A DNA stretch of 64,000 nt from Diplonema japonicum (GCA_964019335.1 OZ025665.1:662398-726397); one strand, 5' to 3'; positions 1-11,442 are shown, counted from the stretch's first letter. Notes: generated by a model from the sequence alone, not told the origin. A program made the numbers and translations.

Positions 1-250
1 CGATGAAGGTTTCCTTCACCTTCTTAACTAGGGCAGGGATGCACTTCACGGCAGCACCCTGCACGTCACTGTGGCTGCTCTCCAACGCCTGCTTCACCAC
101 GTCCTGAAACACATGCTTCTGCACACCCTCGTCCAACACGACGCCTTTCTCAAGCTCTTGGTTCAGGTCGAAGAGAGCCTGGTGGGGCTTGTCAGGGTCA
201 GGGTCCTTCATCTCCTCCCTGAAGGTTAGGTAGTCCCATTTTTTTGACAT
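1..250 (-). CDS. CAND1: CAND1 (cullin-associated NEDD8-dissociated protein), N-terminal part
   Basis: Only the first 83 codons are inside the window; the reading frame runs off the left edge. The start is the ATG whose complement is at 248-250. Residues 63-80 (VQGAAVKCIPALVKKVKE) match the opening HEAT repeat of CAND1 as I know it from animals, where the same spacing of A-V-K-C and L-V-x-K-V-K-E occurs, and the preceding acidic helix also fits. CAND1 wraps around unneddylated cullin-RBX1 and exchanges substrate receptors of SCF-type ubiquitin ligases. Residues 12-22 are rich in Asp and Pro. The identification rests on a short stretch, but the repeat phase and the distance from the N terminus both agree. 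Confidence 0.72.
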   Translation of the reverse strand, partial: MSKKWDYLTFREEMKDPDPDKPHQALFDLNQELEKGVVLDEGVQKHVFQDVVKQALESSHSDVQGAAVKCIPALVKKVKETFI

Positions 251-346
251 TTCTTTTCTCCTTTTTTTCTCCCTCCTTTTTTAAATTTTAAAATACGAAA
301 GTGTTGTTTACAAAAAGAGGGGAAAAAAACCATTAAAACCACCCCG

Positions 347-1216
347 TCAGAAGGCAGGGCGTGAAAATGCGAAAATGCTAGAGACACGGCGAGGCTCGAT
401 GCGGGTCTCGAGGAGCGTAGCTGTCTGGATGGGGGAGGGCTGCATGAAGGTGGCGAACTCTTCGAATGTGAGCTTCCCATCACGATCGGAGTCGAGTTCA
501 GAGAATGCAGGGCCGAGGGGGATGGTGTCCCGCACTGAGGGAGGGCACAACTTGTGGAGATCCTCTAAACCCATGAGGTGGGAGGGGGAGGTCAGGGTGA
601 ATAGATCCGAAAGCTCCTGCAAACGAGAAGGGGTGTAGTGCAGCTTCCATGGAAGCAGCACATCAGGGCGAAGGGATGCTGCAGCTGTGTCTGGTTCACC
701 CCAACGATGCACGTTAAAAGAAGCAGTGGTTTCTTGCAGCCCAGCAACAGCACACAACATACCCTCAAAGCTCACAGGGTGATCGAGGGGCACTGCTGCT
801 CCGTGGGAATTCACAAATGGTGGTTGCGATGAGGGCACCACATCAATGAAGTCCCGTACACGGAGCCCGCCATCGTCCAGAAGCCGCTCATATAGCCTTC
901 TCCATTCTAGAAACTGACTTTTTGAGAACACAGGTTCCCTCCCCCCCCTCACATTGAACGAGATGACTCTCTCTACTGCGATACTCTCCTTGTCGGTCTG
1001 CCCACCGGGCTTCAGCTGCGCTAGTCCGCGTTCGGGCGTTGCTCTTTTTTCAACACGGGTGATCTCTGACTTCCTGTCCATGTCCACCACCTTTTCCCTG
1101 CTCTCTTTAATTTCATAAATCTTCTCTCTCTTCCCCAGCTTCTTCAACGGTCTCCTCAACTCTTCCACCCTCTGAAGAGCCCTTGCGTACCTTTCTCGTA
1201 TCTTACTCTTCTTCAT
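347..1216 (-). CDS. EF-hand protein with basic coiled-coil N terminus
   Basis: A 289-residue protein of unknown role. One canonical calcium-binding loop is visible near residues 242-253, DSDRDGKLTFEE, with Asp at positions 1, 3 and 5 and Glu at 12; the flanking helices are consistent with an EF-hand. A second, degenerate hand may sit just before it. The first 60 residues are Lys/Arg/Glu-rich and likely helical. The frame is open a little further upstream, but the first ATG is at 1216. The gene lies between CAND1 (97 nt downstream) and the paraflagellar rod gene. A flagellar role would fit the organism but is a guess. Confidence 0.75.
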   Translation of the reverse strand: MKKSKIRERYARALQRVEELRRPLKKLGKREKIYEIKESREKVVDMDRKSEITRVEKRATPERGLAQLKPGGQTDKESIAVERVISFNVRGGREPVFSKSQFLEWRRLYERLLDDGGLRVRDFIDVVPSSQPPFVNSHGAAVPLDHPVSFEGMLCAVAGLQETTASFNVHRWGEPDTAAASLRPDVLLPWKLHYTPSRLQELSDLFTLTSPSHLMGLEDLHKLCPPSVRDTIPLGPAFSELDSDRDGKLTFEEFATFMQPSPIQTATLLETRIEPRRVSSIFAFSRPAF

Positions 1217-1769
1217 ATATTTCAAAAAAAAGAACAGAAGGAGGGGGGGGGGGGGGGGAATACTCCACCCCTTTTTTTTTCTTAATTTCTATGGGGAAAA
1301 GGGGGCAGTGGGGGGAATAATGTCTTATTTCTTTAGGGAAAAATAGTTTAGGGAATACGGAGAAGGGGAATAGAGGAAGAGGGAGAAAAAAAAAAAAGGA
1401 GGGCGAGTCACGGCAAAAAAAAAAGAATTTTTCGGGTTCTGTGCGAATCCAAAAAAAAAAAAAAAAAAAAGGTCAGCGCCCCCCTCCCAGGAGAAAGTAA
1501 AACACACAAAGGGTGAGAAAGAGGTAATGAAGAATGAGAAAAAAGGAGATCAGACGAGAAAAAAAAAAAAAAGATACAAGCACCTCCCAGAAGGAAGATA
1601 GTTTGCCTCGTGTTTTCCTTCTTCGTCTCTCATTCCTCTTCCTCTCCTCAGAGGGGGGAGGTGGAATTATCAAAAAAAAAAGTATTCACAGGAGTGGGGG
1701 GGGGGGGGGGGGGGGGAAATAGAATTTTTCATTCTTCTTAATCAATTTTTTTTTTTTGTTTCTTTCATG
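1217..1769. other. Intergenic region rich in homopolymers
   Basis: About 550 bases without a convincing gene. They contain a G run near 1240-1258, an A run of 20 at 1451-1470, and a G run of 21 at 1696-1716. Short open frames here encode only poly-Lys, poly-Phe or poly-Gly and are not credible. Confidence 0.8.
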
Positions 1770-4006
1770 TTAATTCGCAGTGGTGGTAGTGTTCCCGGGT
1801 TTTATGCCTGGCAGAGAGACAAGTTCGTGGGGTACAGCATTGTTGTTGATGGATGTCACGTGTTGTTGTGTAACTTGAATCTGCCGCTTGAGGTGTTCGA
1901 TCTCATTCCTAATCGGCACGGAGTCGACGTGGCCAATGGCGATGGCTTTGAATTCTACCATTTTGGCACGTGTTGCCAGGGTCATGTCCTCGTGCTCCAC
2001 CACGGGGTGGATGAACTCCACATCAGCCGCTTTGAGTGCCTGTTCCGAAATTACGAACTTCTCCAACGCACTCGAGGCCTGCTCCTTGAGACACCTTACA
2101 TCTTGCTCAAGGTCATCCCTCACATGAAGAAGCTCTTTTTTCACATCAGAGAACTTTTTCGCGTTTGGATTTAATGTATCGGCGCACAGTTCCTGGTTGA
2201 TGTGGCTAGTTTGGATCTGTTTGTCGACCTCTTCTATCTTCTTTTCTTTCTTGTGGGTCAGCTCTCCCAACGCTAGGAACAGGCCTCTGAACATCGCGAG
2301 GTGTTCCTTGTGGAGGTGCAGTTGGACTTCGGATAGATTCTTCGTCTTGCTTTGGAAGTCCTTGGCAAGCCCCCCGAACCCGCCCTGAACGAATTCGCCA
2401 ACCAGGTTTGCAACATGAATCAAAGACTCACAGTTCTTGATGGTCAGATCTAGGTGTGCGATATGTTTGTCGCACACGGTGCAGAACCGGTCGAACTCCA
2501 TGCGTCGCTGCTCGTCTTTTTCCTTGTCGTCGATGCGCTTCTTCACTTCCTTATGTCTGTCCTTCTCCAGCATCGCAAGCTCGGTTTCGCATTCTTCGAT
2601 CTGTTTGTGTTTGTTGTGTGTTTTGTAACACACCTTCGCCCAGCACCTGTTCAGCCTTTCCGTGTTCTGCTGCAGCATCGCGTCGCTCTTCCTGCAGTCC
2701 TCCGCCATCTTCAGAACCATCTGCTTCTCGACATCTTCGATTCTCTCCCTCAGCGAGAACAGCTTCCGTGTGTCGTCTTCGCACAGGTTCTTCAGCCTTT
2801 CCTTGTGCGCTTTTATCCTGTGCGGTGTGTTGTAAAGGTTTCATCTGCATACTTTCTGACCTCCTCAGCTGCCTTGTCCTGGTAGTTACCTCGCACCTTG
2901 TCAAACACCGCCGTTTCCTTAAGAGTGTTGCCTGCGATGTTCAGCTTCTCGAGCACAGTTGCCTGCAGCTCTTCGTAGTGCTCCACGATGGAGTAGTAGT
3001 GCTTCTCAGCCAGCTGCATCTCGCCGTCTTCAAGGGCCTCTTCCCTGTCCTCTTTTGCCTGCTCCAGTTTGAACAGCAGGTGCTCCATGGACTCCTCGTG
3101 CGACTCCAGCAAGGTCTGTATCGTAGGCGACGTGAATACGTGCTCCAGCTGGATGAGCAGTGTGTCGGGCACCCTTGCCAGCTCAGTCGCGTCCACTTGC
3201 GAGTTTTTCAGCTCCTTCTCAACACGCTCCAAGCGTCTCATGCCGTTGTTCACGCTCACCTTGTGCGGCCCGTACTGTTCCTTCTCGTGGTGGTCTTGTT
3301 TCAGTTTTTGGAGGTTTGCCGCCTGCTGCACGATCTCGAAGTACTGGGGTTCCGCGTCTGAGGAGTACAGCTGCTCGCCGTGCAGCTGCAGGCCTGCGTC
3401 TTTGATGATGTTCTCGACGGTGTACTTCGACTTCAGGTTCCACCCTGTGCCCTCCTCCATCTCGCGCAGGAGGTCAGCTGCCTGACTGCGGACCTTCGAG
3501 AGATCACGCTGCTCCTCGTGACGGTGGGATTCAAAGGAGGTGATGAGCTCTTCGAGCTTATTGTGGCACTTGTGGAGGTCTTGCTGCTGCTTCAGGAACT
3601 GGATGTACTCCTTGGATGCCGCATCAATACCTGGAGCGCTGGTCGGAGCGTCTTTTCTCTTCGCAGCAGAGACGGCACTCCCCACAGGTGCACTCTTGGT
3701 CACTACCGCTGCTGGAGCTGGGGCTGCAGCTGGAGCAGCTTTCGTCTTGCTAGAAGGTGCAGGTGTAGGTGCTGGTGCAGCCGCGGCAGGTGCAGCATTT
3801 GCCGGGGACGCAGCAATGGCGGGTTCAGCAGCAGGGCTCTCTATCTTCTTTGTTGCACGCTCTTTCGGTGCCACAGCTGGTGATTCCACAGGGCTGCCAC
3901 CCCCTGCAGCAGGAGATGCTGCGTCACCTTTATCTTTCTTGTTCTTAAAGGCTGTGTAATTCTGCCCTGCAGAGAAATAGTACGCCCGCAGCAGATCAGC
4001 TTCCAT
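1770..4006 (-). CDS. Paraflagellar rod protein (PFR family)
   Basis: Two exons, 2853-4006 and 1770-2817, joined across a 35-nt intron (2818-2852) with GTATG at one end and CACAG at the other. Splicing restores a single 733-residue frame; without it the frame ends at 2813. Residues 1-140 are a low-complexity Ala/Pro/Lys head that the trypanosome proteins lack. The rest is one long coiled coil with blocks I recognise from trypanosome PFR1/PFR2, such as DATELARVPDTL, DGEMQLAEKHYYSI, LHLHKEHLAMFRGL and LNPNAKKFSDVKKELLHVR. PFR proteins build the lattice running beside the axoneme and are needed for normal flagellar motility. The family is characteristic of Euglenozoa, so this gene is the main evidence for the organism's identity. 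Confidence 0.9.
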
Positions 4007-4443
4007 TTTTCTTTTTAAATTCTCCTTTAAACCTCCCTTCCTTTTTGTCTGTAGCCCTTCCTGTGCTTGGATGTACTTTGTTTTGTATTTTCAATGAGGG
4101 GAAGAGGGGGAGATGGCGCGCAAAGTCACGAAATGTTCCGCCACGGTGAAGAGGAGGGGAAAGAAAAAGAAGAAACACTTCAAAAAAATAATAATAATGA
4201 GTGGTAAGACAAAAAGTATCGAGAAAAGTGGGGAGGGGGAGCCTCTTCTCTCCATCCGCCTCTTTCAACATGACGAAAACAAAACAAAAAACTATTTTTT
4301 TTTTCTTTGTCATTTCTATTCCCCCCTCTTTTTTTTTTTGCTAAAGTATGGTCTTTTATTTTCTTCCATCTTCATCTGAAGAGGCATCAGGGGTGGAGGA
4401 GAATGAAAAAAAAAAAAAAAAAAAAAAAAAAAAACACGACTTC
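4007..4443. other. Intergenic region with long A run
   Basis: No supported gene. An A run of 29 lies at 4406-4434, immediately beyond the stop codon of the glutaredoxin gene. On the transcribed (minus) strand it reads as poly-T, a possible polypyrimidine tract or simple expansion. Confidence 0.7.
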
Positions 4444-4524
4444 TTACTTTTCATCCTCAGAACCCTGGACGGGCCCTGCGACAATACCAGTCTTGGGGTC
4501 TCGGTAACGGATACCTGTAAATTC

Positions 4525-4561
<37 letters not shown>

Positions 4562-5053
4562 CTTTCCCTTCCCCTTCCATGGTTCCTCTCCCATACCAGC
4601 GTTCTTGAACAGGTCGGCAAGGTCCCCGCTTTCGTGCATTTCAATCATCAAATCACAGCCCCCTACGAACTCACCGTCGACAAAAAGCTGGGGGATAGTG
4701 GGCCACCCGGAGATCTCCTTGATCCCTTCCCTTACTGCGGGGTGGGCCAGCACGTTGTATGAGGTGTAAGGGACTGCGTACTGAGCCATGAGGTCCACGA
4801 CCTTCCCGCTGAAGCCGCACCTTGGTGCCTCAGGCTCACCCTTCATGAAAAGGCACACCTTCATAGCCTTGATATCGTTCCTCATTTCATCCATGATCTC
4901 TTTCTGCTCTGCTTCCGCACCTGGTCCTCCGAAGTTCCACCTTGTCTGCACCGGTTTCATGCTTCCCATAACACCTTCCCTTGACACCCTCATCCCCTGC
5001 ACTGCAACAGCCCTTCTCGCACTCCTCATACCCATTCTGCATAGCGACTGCAT
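4444..5053 (-). CDS. GLRX5: Monothiol glutaredoxin, CGFS type, probably mitochondrial
   Basis: Exons 4597-5053 and 4444-4514, intron 4515-4596 (82 nt, GTATGG...TTACAG); 175 residues. The N terminus (MQSLCRMGMRSARRAVAVQG) is Arg-rich and without acids, like a mitochondrial targeting peptide. The active-site motif CGFS is at residues 79-82, followed by the cis-proline block WPTIPQLF and the glutathione-binding GGCD. These define class II glutaredoxins of the Grx5 type, which carry [2Fe-2S] clusters to mitochondrial acceptors. After splicing the C terminus is FKNAG-IRYRDPKTG and a short acidic tail. The intron holds a T run of 36 (plus strand 4526-4561), so in the transcript a long poly-A sits close to the 3' splice site. 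Confidence 0.9.
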
Positions 5054-5351
5054 TTTTACTATTTTTTTTTGTTCTCTGGGTGGGAGAAAAAAAAATGGTT
5101 TAAACGTCTACATTGGCAAAGCAAGCAAACAAAAAAAAAAAGGAAAAAGAAAGAAAGAAAGAAACCAAGTTATCCCTTGATGGATCTAAAAGTGAACAAA
5201 TGGAAAAAAGTGGAAAAAAGAAAAATAAAAAAAAAGGAAATCCTTTAAAATTGAATGCGATAAAAAATAAAAATATTTAAAAAAAAAAAAAAAAAGGGAA
5301 GGGAGAAGGTAAACGCCTTCTCTCACTTCCTACCTCTATACCCACTTTTGT

Positions 5352-8300
5352 TTACATCTTTTCGGAGAACAGAGCAGTAAGGGCAAGGGTACAATCGTAT
5401 TCGTCATGTGCAGAGGTGACTGCGGCTATGGCTGCGGTGTACTGTCTGCAGGCCGCCTTTGCTCGGATATCGTATTGGGGTAGGTTTCCGATCTGCGTGG
5501 GTTTTTTCCTCCCCTCTTCTTAAACCCCAACATACCATAGCGGAAGGTCCCTTTTTAGGACTCAGCAACACCTTAAACAGCGCTCGGCGCTTCGCCACTT
5601 GCTTCTCACTCGCCAGGCTCCGGTTAAGCTCTGCAACAGTCTGTGTGGGTGGTCCTTCGTTGTCAAGACTGCATACCTGGTGGGCGAACCCCAGCTGAAT
5701 AAGCATCTGCGCGGGTTCGGAGCTGCTCTGGAACAGCCCACAGTACAGCTCGCAGATGAGGTTGATGAGGTAGTTGGAGAGCTGCGATTCCTTGTTGGCT
5801 CCTGAGGAAGACGGCTTTGCCTTCAATGAAGAGAGACGATGCAGCGAGGCTCCCAAAAGGTGCACAAGCGTCGGGTGCAGCGAGGCGTGCAGCAGCACCT
5901 TGGGTGCCAGCTTCTGCAGTGCCTCGACAGACCGAACAGCAGAAACAGGCGACGGCCAGCTCACAGCACCTATTAACAACAGCAGCATGCCATGTAGCAG
6001 TCGTGTGTCGTTGCACAGTTGCACGCACACACTGCTTATCACGTCACTCTCTTTCGGTTCTCTGCAGTACCTCTTAAGCTTTGTGTTACCTACAAGGCCA
6101 CCCTGCGAGATGGTCGCAACATGGAAGAAGCTTCCTACCACCTCCGAGGACGCATCCGCCAGCACCTTGTACTCCCACCCCTCGTCCGTCGTCACCTTCC
6201 CGTTGCTCTTGAAAGCCCCTCCCGAAGAGGCCCCTTCCTTCGCGCACCATTCCATCCATCCCCTGCTCAATCTCTCAAAGATAAATCCACACACAGACGG
6301 GAACACCTTTGCCAGGACCCCGTAAGCGTCCGCCGGTGTCAGCAGCGTGAAAGGCATGCAGAAGTCGCCCCAGAAGTACTTCAGATGCAGCAGCTCGATG
6401 TGCTTCAGGGGGTCGATAAATAGCCTGCTGTACACTTCCGTCATGTAACTACTATAGTTTGCTGAGTTGAAGGCCGTGAGTGACCCCAGCAGCACGTACA
6501 CAGACGCCCGCACCTGGCTGATGTACTGCCGTGCTAGGAACATGGTGTTCGAATGTTCCCTCGACGTGAGGCCCCCACCTGTCGCCTGCTCCTTCTCTTC
6601 TGGAGTAATGGCGAGGAGCGTGCCTGCTTTGCCTGCCATCTGCCCAGGGACCATCATTGTGTTAATGCACTTAGCGAGGTCCAGGAGAGGAGACACTAGG
6701 ATGCCCGAGAGCTGGATGAGAGACGACGAAGATGAAGTGGGGATAGAGCGCTTGAAGACGCCTTGGAACACGCACAGGCACTTCTTGAGGTTTGCCCGTG
6801 CTGCTTCCAGATCTGGGCGTGTGCCTTTCGGATCGAGCAGGTTCTCTACCATAAGTTGGAAGGCAGGGGGAGAGGTGCATATGGGCTGCAGTGCCCGCCA
6901 AGGGGCCATCATGGGCTCCATGATCTTGCACAACACAGCATCCCTCCTGGTGCCTTCCAGACGCCCCGTCAGCGAGATCAAGCTCTCTGCAAGCAGCGAC
7001 ACCTCCTGGTCCGTCAGTCCTGCTTGTGACTGGTGCTCCCATGCCTGCAGGATGATCCCTATGTGTGCTTCTATCTCTTGTGCGAAAACTGTCGACAGGT
7101 GGACAAGGACCGCATGCACCTTCCTCCTTGCGGTGACAGTGTCCATCGTGAGCTCTGTTTTGTCAGCATCCGTCTTGAAAGGCATCAAGCTCACCAGCTT
7201 TGCGATCACCTTGCCCAGCACATCGGAGCGATTCCTGCAGAGCAGCAGTGCAAGGCACTGCAGAATCGCCAGGTACTTAGGGAGGATAGAGTTGTCGGTG
7301 GTGCTGTAGTCGATGAACCTGAGTGTGATGCCCTGCAGCTTCAGCACCAAGTCTTTGGGTATGCCGGGGTGCTCTTCGATGTTGACGGTGCCTGCCAAGG
7401 TGTCCACGAAGTGCGTAAAGACTTGGTCTGCAACAGCCCATTTGCAGTATGTTTGTGTCTGATGCGTGACACCACCACCCGCAGGCTTCTTACTTTCTGC
7501 AGGGTTTTGTGCTCCGTAAGAGCCCAACAGCTCCTCCAGCAACATGCCAAGGTAAGTAATAGTCGCATGCGGGCAGTGTTTGTTGATTAGGTGCGCAACC
7601 TCCTTGTGCACCGACGTCAGCACACCGTGGTGCAAGAGGTACTCCTCTTCCTGGTCCTCGAAGTCCAGCATATGGTACACGCCTGCAGCGCCCTCTTGCT
7701 TGCCCGTTACTCTCAGCAGGTGGGCGTCATTGATGAACTGCAACAGAGGCAACAGGAAGCCTTCACCAGCCTGCAACAAACCTTTCAAAACCTTTGGACA
7801 GGAGAGAAGCTTTTTTACAAAGGTAAGGGAGTGCAAGTGAATAACCGCAGCGGGGTGCATCACAAGGGCGACGGTGCAGTTCTTGAGGACTTCCATGTGC
7901 CCGTTGGCAACAAGCTTCTCGAGCAGCACTTCGTTCTTCACGATGGCCACCAGCACGTCGGAGAGGCGCAGAGCGAACCTGTGGGCCGCACTGAGCTCGT
8001 CCTCATCCATGGCAAGGTTTTTCGCGGCGTCACGCTGGAGCGCAGTCGTGATGAAGTTCATGAGAGCAGACAGGAAGCCGAGGACGGGCTTCCAGTCCCT
8101 TATGTCGTCTGAGGGTATGCTAGTGGCCTCCACCAGGTCGTGCAGGAGGTCTGCGATGCGGCTGCACACCTCTGGGTGGGTGATAAGCTTCGCCCAAGAG
8201 GTGAGGTTGTGCAGCACAAGCTTGTAGAGGCTGAAGACGGTGCCGTACTCGGCGACGAGTTCAATGCAGAGTTCCATCTGCGTGGCGAGCTCGTGGTTCT

Positions 8301-8946
8301 GGGGGTTCGCGAAGTACGCGTCAACAGACTCAACAAAGTAGGTGTTTGTCATCTGCAAGACGGAGAGGGCGTTGGCCTCCAAGCCCAGGAGGACTTCCGA
8401 CTTCCTGTCGGCTTCTATGTGCAAAGAGTCCCATCGACCTGTGGCGGTTGCTACAGATTTTTCGTGCGGTGTTTTTTGTTTGTAGTTGTGAAGAGCTGTT
8501 TCTTGCGGCATGGAGAGGAGGACCCGCTGGGCCATCTCGCGGGATTTCGGGGATGTCTGCCACATCATGGAGAGGGTGGGGAGGAGCTCGGCCCATTGCT
8601 GTGGCCAGATGCGCACGCACAGCATGCCGATGAGTTTGGAGAGCTTTTCCTGAATGACGCGTTCCTGAACTGCTCCACACATGTCGAGGAGGCGTCGCTT
8701 CCACTCCGCCACCTCACCACTGCCGTACTCCCCCCAGTGCCGTTCCACAGCCGTCTCGAGGAGGTGGTACCCGAAGTGCTGCAACACAACGTTCCCCGTC
8801 ATCTCTGCATACCCAAAACCATACTCTGCTATGCCCTTGCCTTTCTCTCCTTTTACCTTTTCGATGTATGCCTCCGCTGACTGCCTGCTGCTCTGATCTG
8901 TCCCGCTGTATGCGACCTGCGCAGCTTCGGTGAGTTGTTCCTGCAT
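5352..8946 (-). CDS. XPO5: Exportin-5 family nuclear export receptor
   Basis: A 1166-residue karyopherin, close to the ~1200 residues usual for exportin-5. The N-terminal region has the family signature order: VLQHFGYHLLETAVERHW, then WKRRLLDM, then IWPQQWAELLPTL near residue 120, matching the XPO5 N-terminal and Xpo1-like HEAT repeats. The remainder is all-helical repeat. Exportin-5 carries structured small RNAs and tRNA with RanGTP. The start is taken as the ATG at 8946, because a likely spliced-leader acceptor (GGACAG) lies only a few codons upstream. A 94-nt intron (5442-5535, GTATGTT...GACAG) separates the last 29 codons. A general Xpo1-like member is the alternative. Confidence 0.8.
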
Positions 8947-9169
8947 AGATGGGCGAGGCCCCTGTCCCACCTGTCCTGTTGTGGGGCTTTAAGCTCAAGC
9001 CGACAAAGAGATGAGATACACATTAGACAACAGAAAAAAAGAGGGGAATAGGGGGTATAAGAGATAAAGGGCCCAGTGTTGGTGCTCCCTTTAAAAAAAA
9101 AAAAAAAAAAAATAGAAGAAAAAAAAAAGGGGTATTATTTTTTTTTTTCTTTATAATTATTTTCCGTCA

Positions 9170-9760
9170 TCAATTGGCATCCTTAACCACTTTCTCTTCG
9201 GCTTCGGGAGTTGTTGTTGTTGCCGCTTCTTTCTCTTCTTCTTTTTCAGCTTCTGCGGGTTTTTCGACTTTCTTCTTTTGCGGCTTTTGTTGCTTGTTGG
9301 GTTTTTCCGCAATCTCGGGAGCATCCAGAACGAGGGTAACGGGGCCATCGTTCTGGATGTGAACCTGCATGTGTGCACCGAAAGAGCCTGTTTGGACCCT
9401 ATCACTCTTATAGGCCGCTCGTAGGGACTTTACAAGCTCATCAAAGAAAGGTTCTGAGCCACTGCCTGGCATGGCGTTGTGGAAGTCAGGCTTGGCACCC
9501 TTGAGCACGTGGCACAGCGTGAATTGACTTACGAGCATGATTTCACCTTCGATATCAGTTACATTCTTTGCCCAGCTCTTCCCATTCTCATCCTCAAAGA
9601 TGCGCAGGGAGAGTAACTTCTTCACCATCCACGGAATTTGTCCCTTTGTGCTAGCATTGCTGATCCCTACCAGCACACACATGCCTTTTCCCACCTTCCC
9701 TACCTCTTTTTCCCCCACAGTCACCGAGGCCGAAGCCACCCTTTGCACTACTCCACGCAT
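9170..9760 (-). CDS. DTD1: D-aminoacyl-tRNA deacylase (DTD)
   Basis: 196 residues starting MRGVVQRVASASV at the ATG at 9760; a nominal frame extends further upstream but starts in a poly-Lys stretch. The two catalytic signatures of the family are present: SQFTL around residue 77 and the GPVT motif in QNDGPVTLV around residue 135. The enzyme hydrolyses D-amino acids, and glycine from mischarged tRNA-Ala, protecting translation. Residues 145-196 are an added Lys/Glu/Gln/Thr-rich tail absent from bacterial and animal DTD, which are about 150 residues long. Confidence 0.93.
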   Translation of the reverse strand: MRGVVQRVASASVTVGEKEVGKVGKGMCVLVGISNASTKGQIPWMVKKLLSLRIFEDENGKSWAKNVTDIEGEIMLVSQFTLCHVLKGAKPDFHNAMPGSGSEPFFDELVKSLRAAYKSDRVQTGSFGAHMQVHIQNDGPVTLVLDAPEIAEKPNKQQKPQKKKVEKPAEAEKEEEKEAATTTTPEAEEKVVKDAN

Positions 9761-11442
9761 TTGGTTACGATATAAAAAAAGAGTGCTTTTTTTTTTTTTC
9801 TTTTTTGTCAAATTTGTTTATTGGTGGTGTACAAGAAGAAAAAAAAAAGTTTTTTTTTTTCCTTGAAAGGGTAGAGTGGTGGAAGAGAGAGAAAGAGAGG
9901 AAGAGAGAGGGGGAAAAAAAAAGGAAAAAGAAGAAGAGAAAAAAAAAATAAAGTCTGAGATCCCCCCTTTTTCCAACCCTTTTTATATTTGATAGCACTT
10001 TTCTTTTCTTTTCTTTTCTCTTTTTTTTTTTTTTTTTTTTTCCTTTCTTTTTTTTTCGTGTCTTCAAATCTAAATAAGAAGAGGAAAATAAAAAAGAGGG
10101 GAAAAAAACTTGAAAAAAAAAACAGGGGAGAGAAACGGGGTGAAAATAAATAAAAAAAAGGAAGGAAAAAAAAAAACATAAAAAAACAAACGTAAAATAA
10201 AAGATTCTCCTAAAAGTATTTTTATTTCCCCCCCTTCCACGAAATTTAACCCCCATTTTTGTTATCCCCGGTTTCAACAGACCTAAATAAGAAAGGAAAT
10301 AAAAAGGGGAGAGAAAAAAGAATGGGTGGGTTTACTAACTTATGTGGGACCCACTGCGCGCTAAGTTATGGCGGTAATAGTGGGGGAAGGGGAGGGAAGG
10401 GGAGGGGTGGCCGAACTTTTTTTTTTTCCCCTTTTTTTTTTCCTGCATGGATAGGGAACGAAAGGAGTGGGGGAAAAAAAAAGTAAATATTACTTTACCG
10501 ATACCCAGTTCCCCGAGCTAGGGCCACATGTGGTTCACATTTAAAAGAAAAAAAAAAAGAAAACAAAACAAAAGGTGGGGGTGGGAAGGTATATCAGGAA
10601 AAACTTTTGCTTAAAACCTGAAACCCCCATTCCATTGTTGAGATTGTTGAGAATGAGAAAATTTTATGCAACACTGGAGAAAAAAAAAAAAAAAAAAAAA
10701 AAAAACTTTACAAAAATCTCAGTGGAAGTTCTTTAATTTTTACTTTTCTCTTTTTTTTCCTCTCGTTCTTCTCTTTCGCTCTAGTACTTTACAAGTGGGA
10801 AAAAATGGGGAGGGGGTTATTATTACTCTTTTTTTTTTTTTTTGCTTAAAACTTACTAATAACAACCATAAATTTGACACGTGAAAGGAGCGGAAAGGGT
10901 GTGATAATTAGGGGCAACGAAAGGGAAGCAAAAGATAACTTGGAAATACCACAAAGAGGAGGAGGTTGGAAGGGAATGGAGTTTCTCTTCTTCTTCCGTT
11001 TTATTCTTGAAACTGCCAAACTCCGTCACAATAGGAGCCATGGGTCAATTATGCCATCCATAGACTCTTTTTTTTTTTTTTTTTTTTTTTTTTGAAAGAA
11101 CATTGTTCTCCCCCCCCCTTCTTTTCCCGTTCTTCTTACCCTCTAGGCGAAGCGACCTTTTAAAAAAACGAAGAAAATACACAAAGAAAACGAAAAAAAA
11201 AAAAATAACGAAACCAACAAATTCTTCCCTCCTCCCCTTTTTTTTTTTCCCTTTTTTTTTTTTTTTTTTACCAATCAAGGACAATTTCTTTATTTAATAT
11301 ACAATTTTCGTTCTTTTTTTTTCCCCTTAAACTCTTTTTTTTTTCTCATTTTTGTTTCTAAAAAAAAAAAAAACGTACACACAAAATAACAGTTTCTGTT
11401 CTTTTTTTTTTTCCCCAAAAAAAAAAAATTCTCCCCTGTTCT
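9761..11442. other. Long intergenic region of homopolymer and low-complexity DNA
   Basis: Almost 1.7 kb without a gene I can support. It carries T runs of about 21 (10021-10041) and 26 (11068-11093) and an A run of 26 (10680-10705), among purine-rich or pyrimidine-rich stretches. It separates the ubiquitin hydrolase stop from the deacylase start and probably holds the 3' UTR of one and the 5' processing signals of the other. Confidence 0.7.

Noticed and set aside
2813-2852. Apparent frameshift in the PFR gene
   Set aside because: A 35-nt GTATG...CACAG intron repairs the frame exactly and matches many other introns in the window, so it is not a break.
2454-3883. Several plus-strand frames of 100-300 codons opposite the PFR gene
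   Set aside because: Antisense to a clearly conserved coding sequence and composed of Cys/Arg/Ser-rich low-quality sequence.
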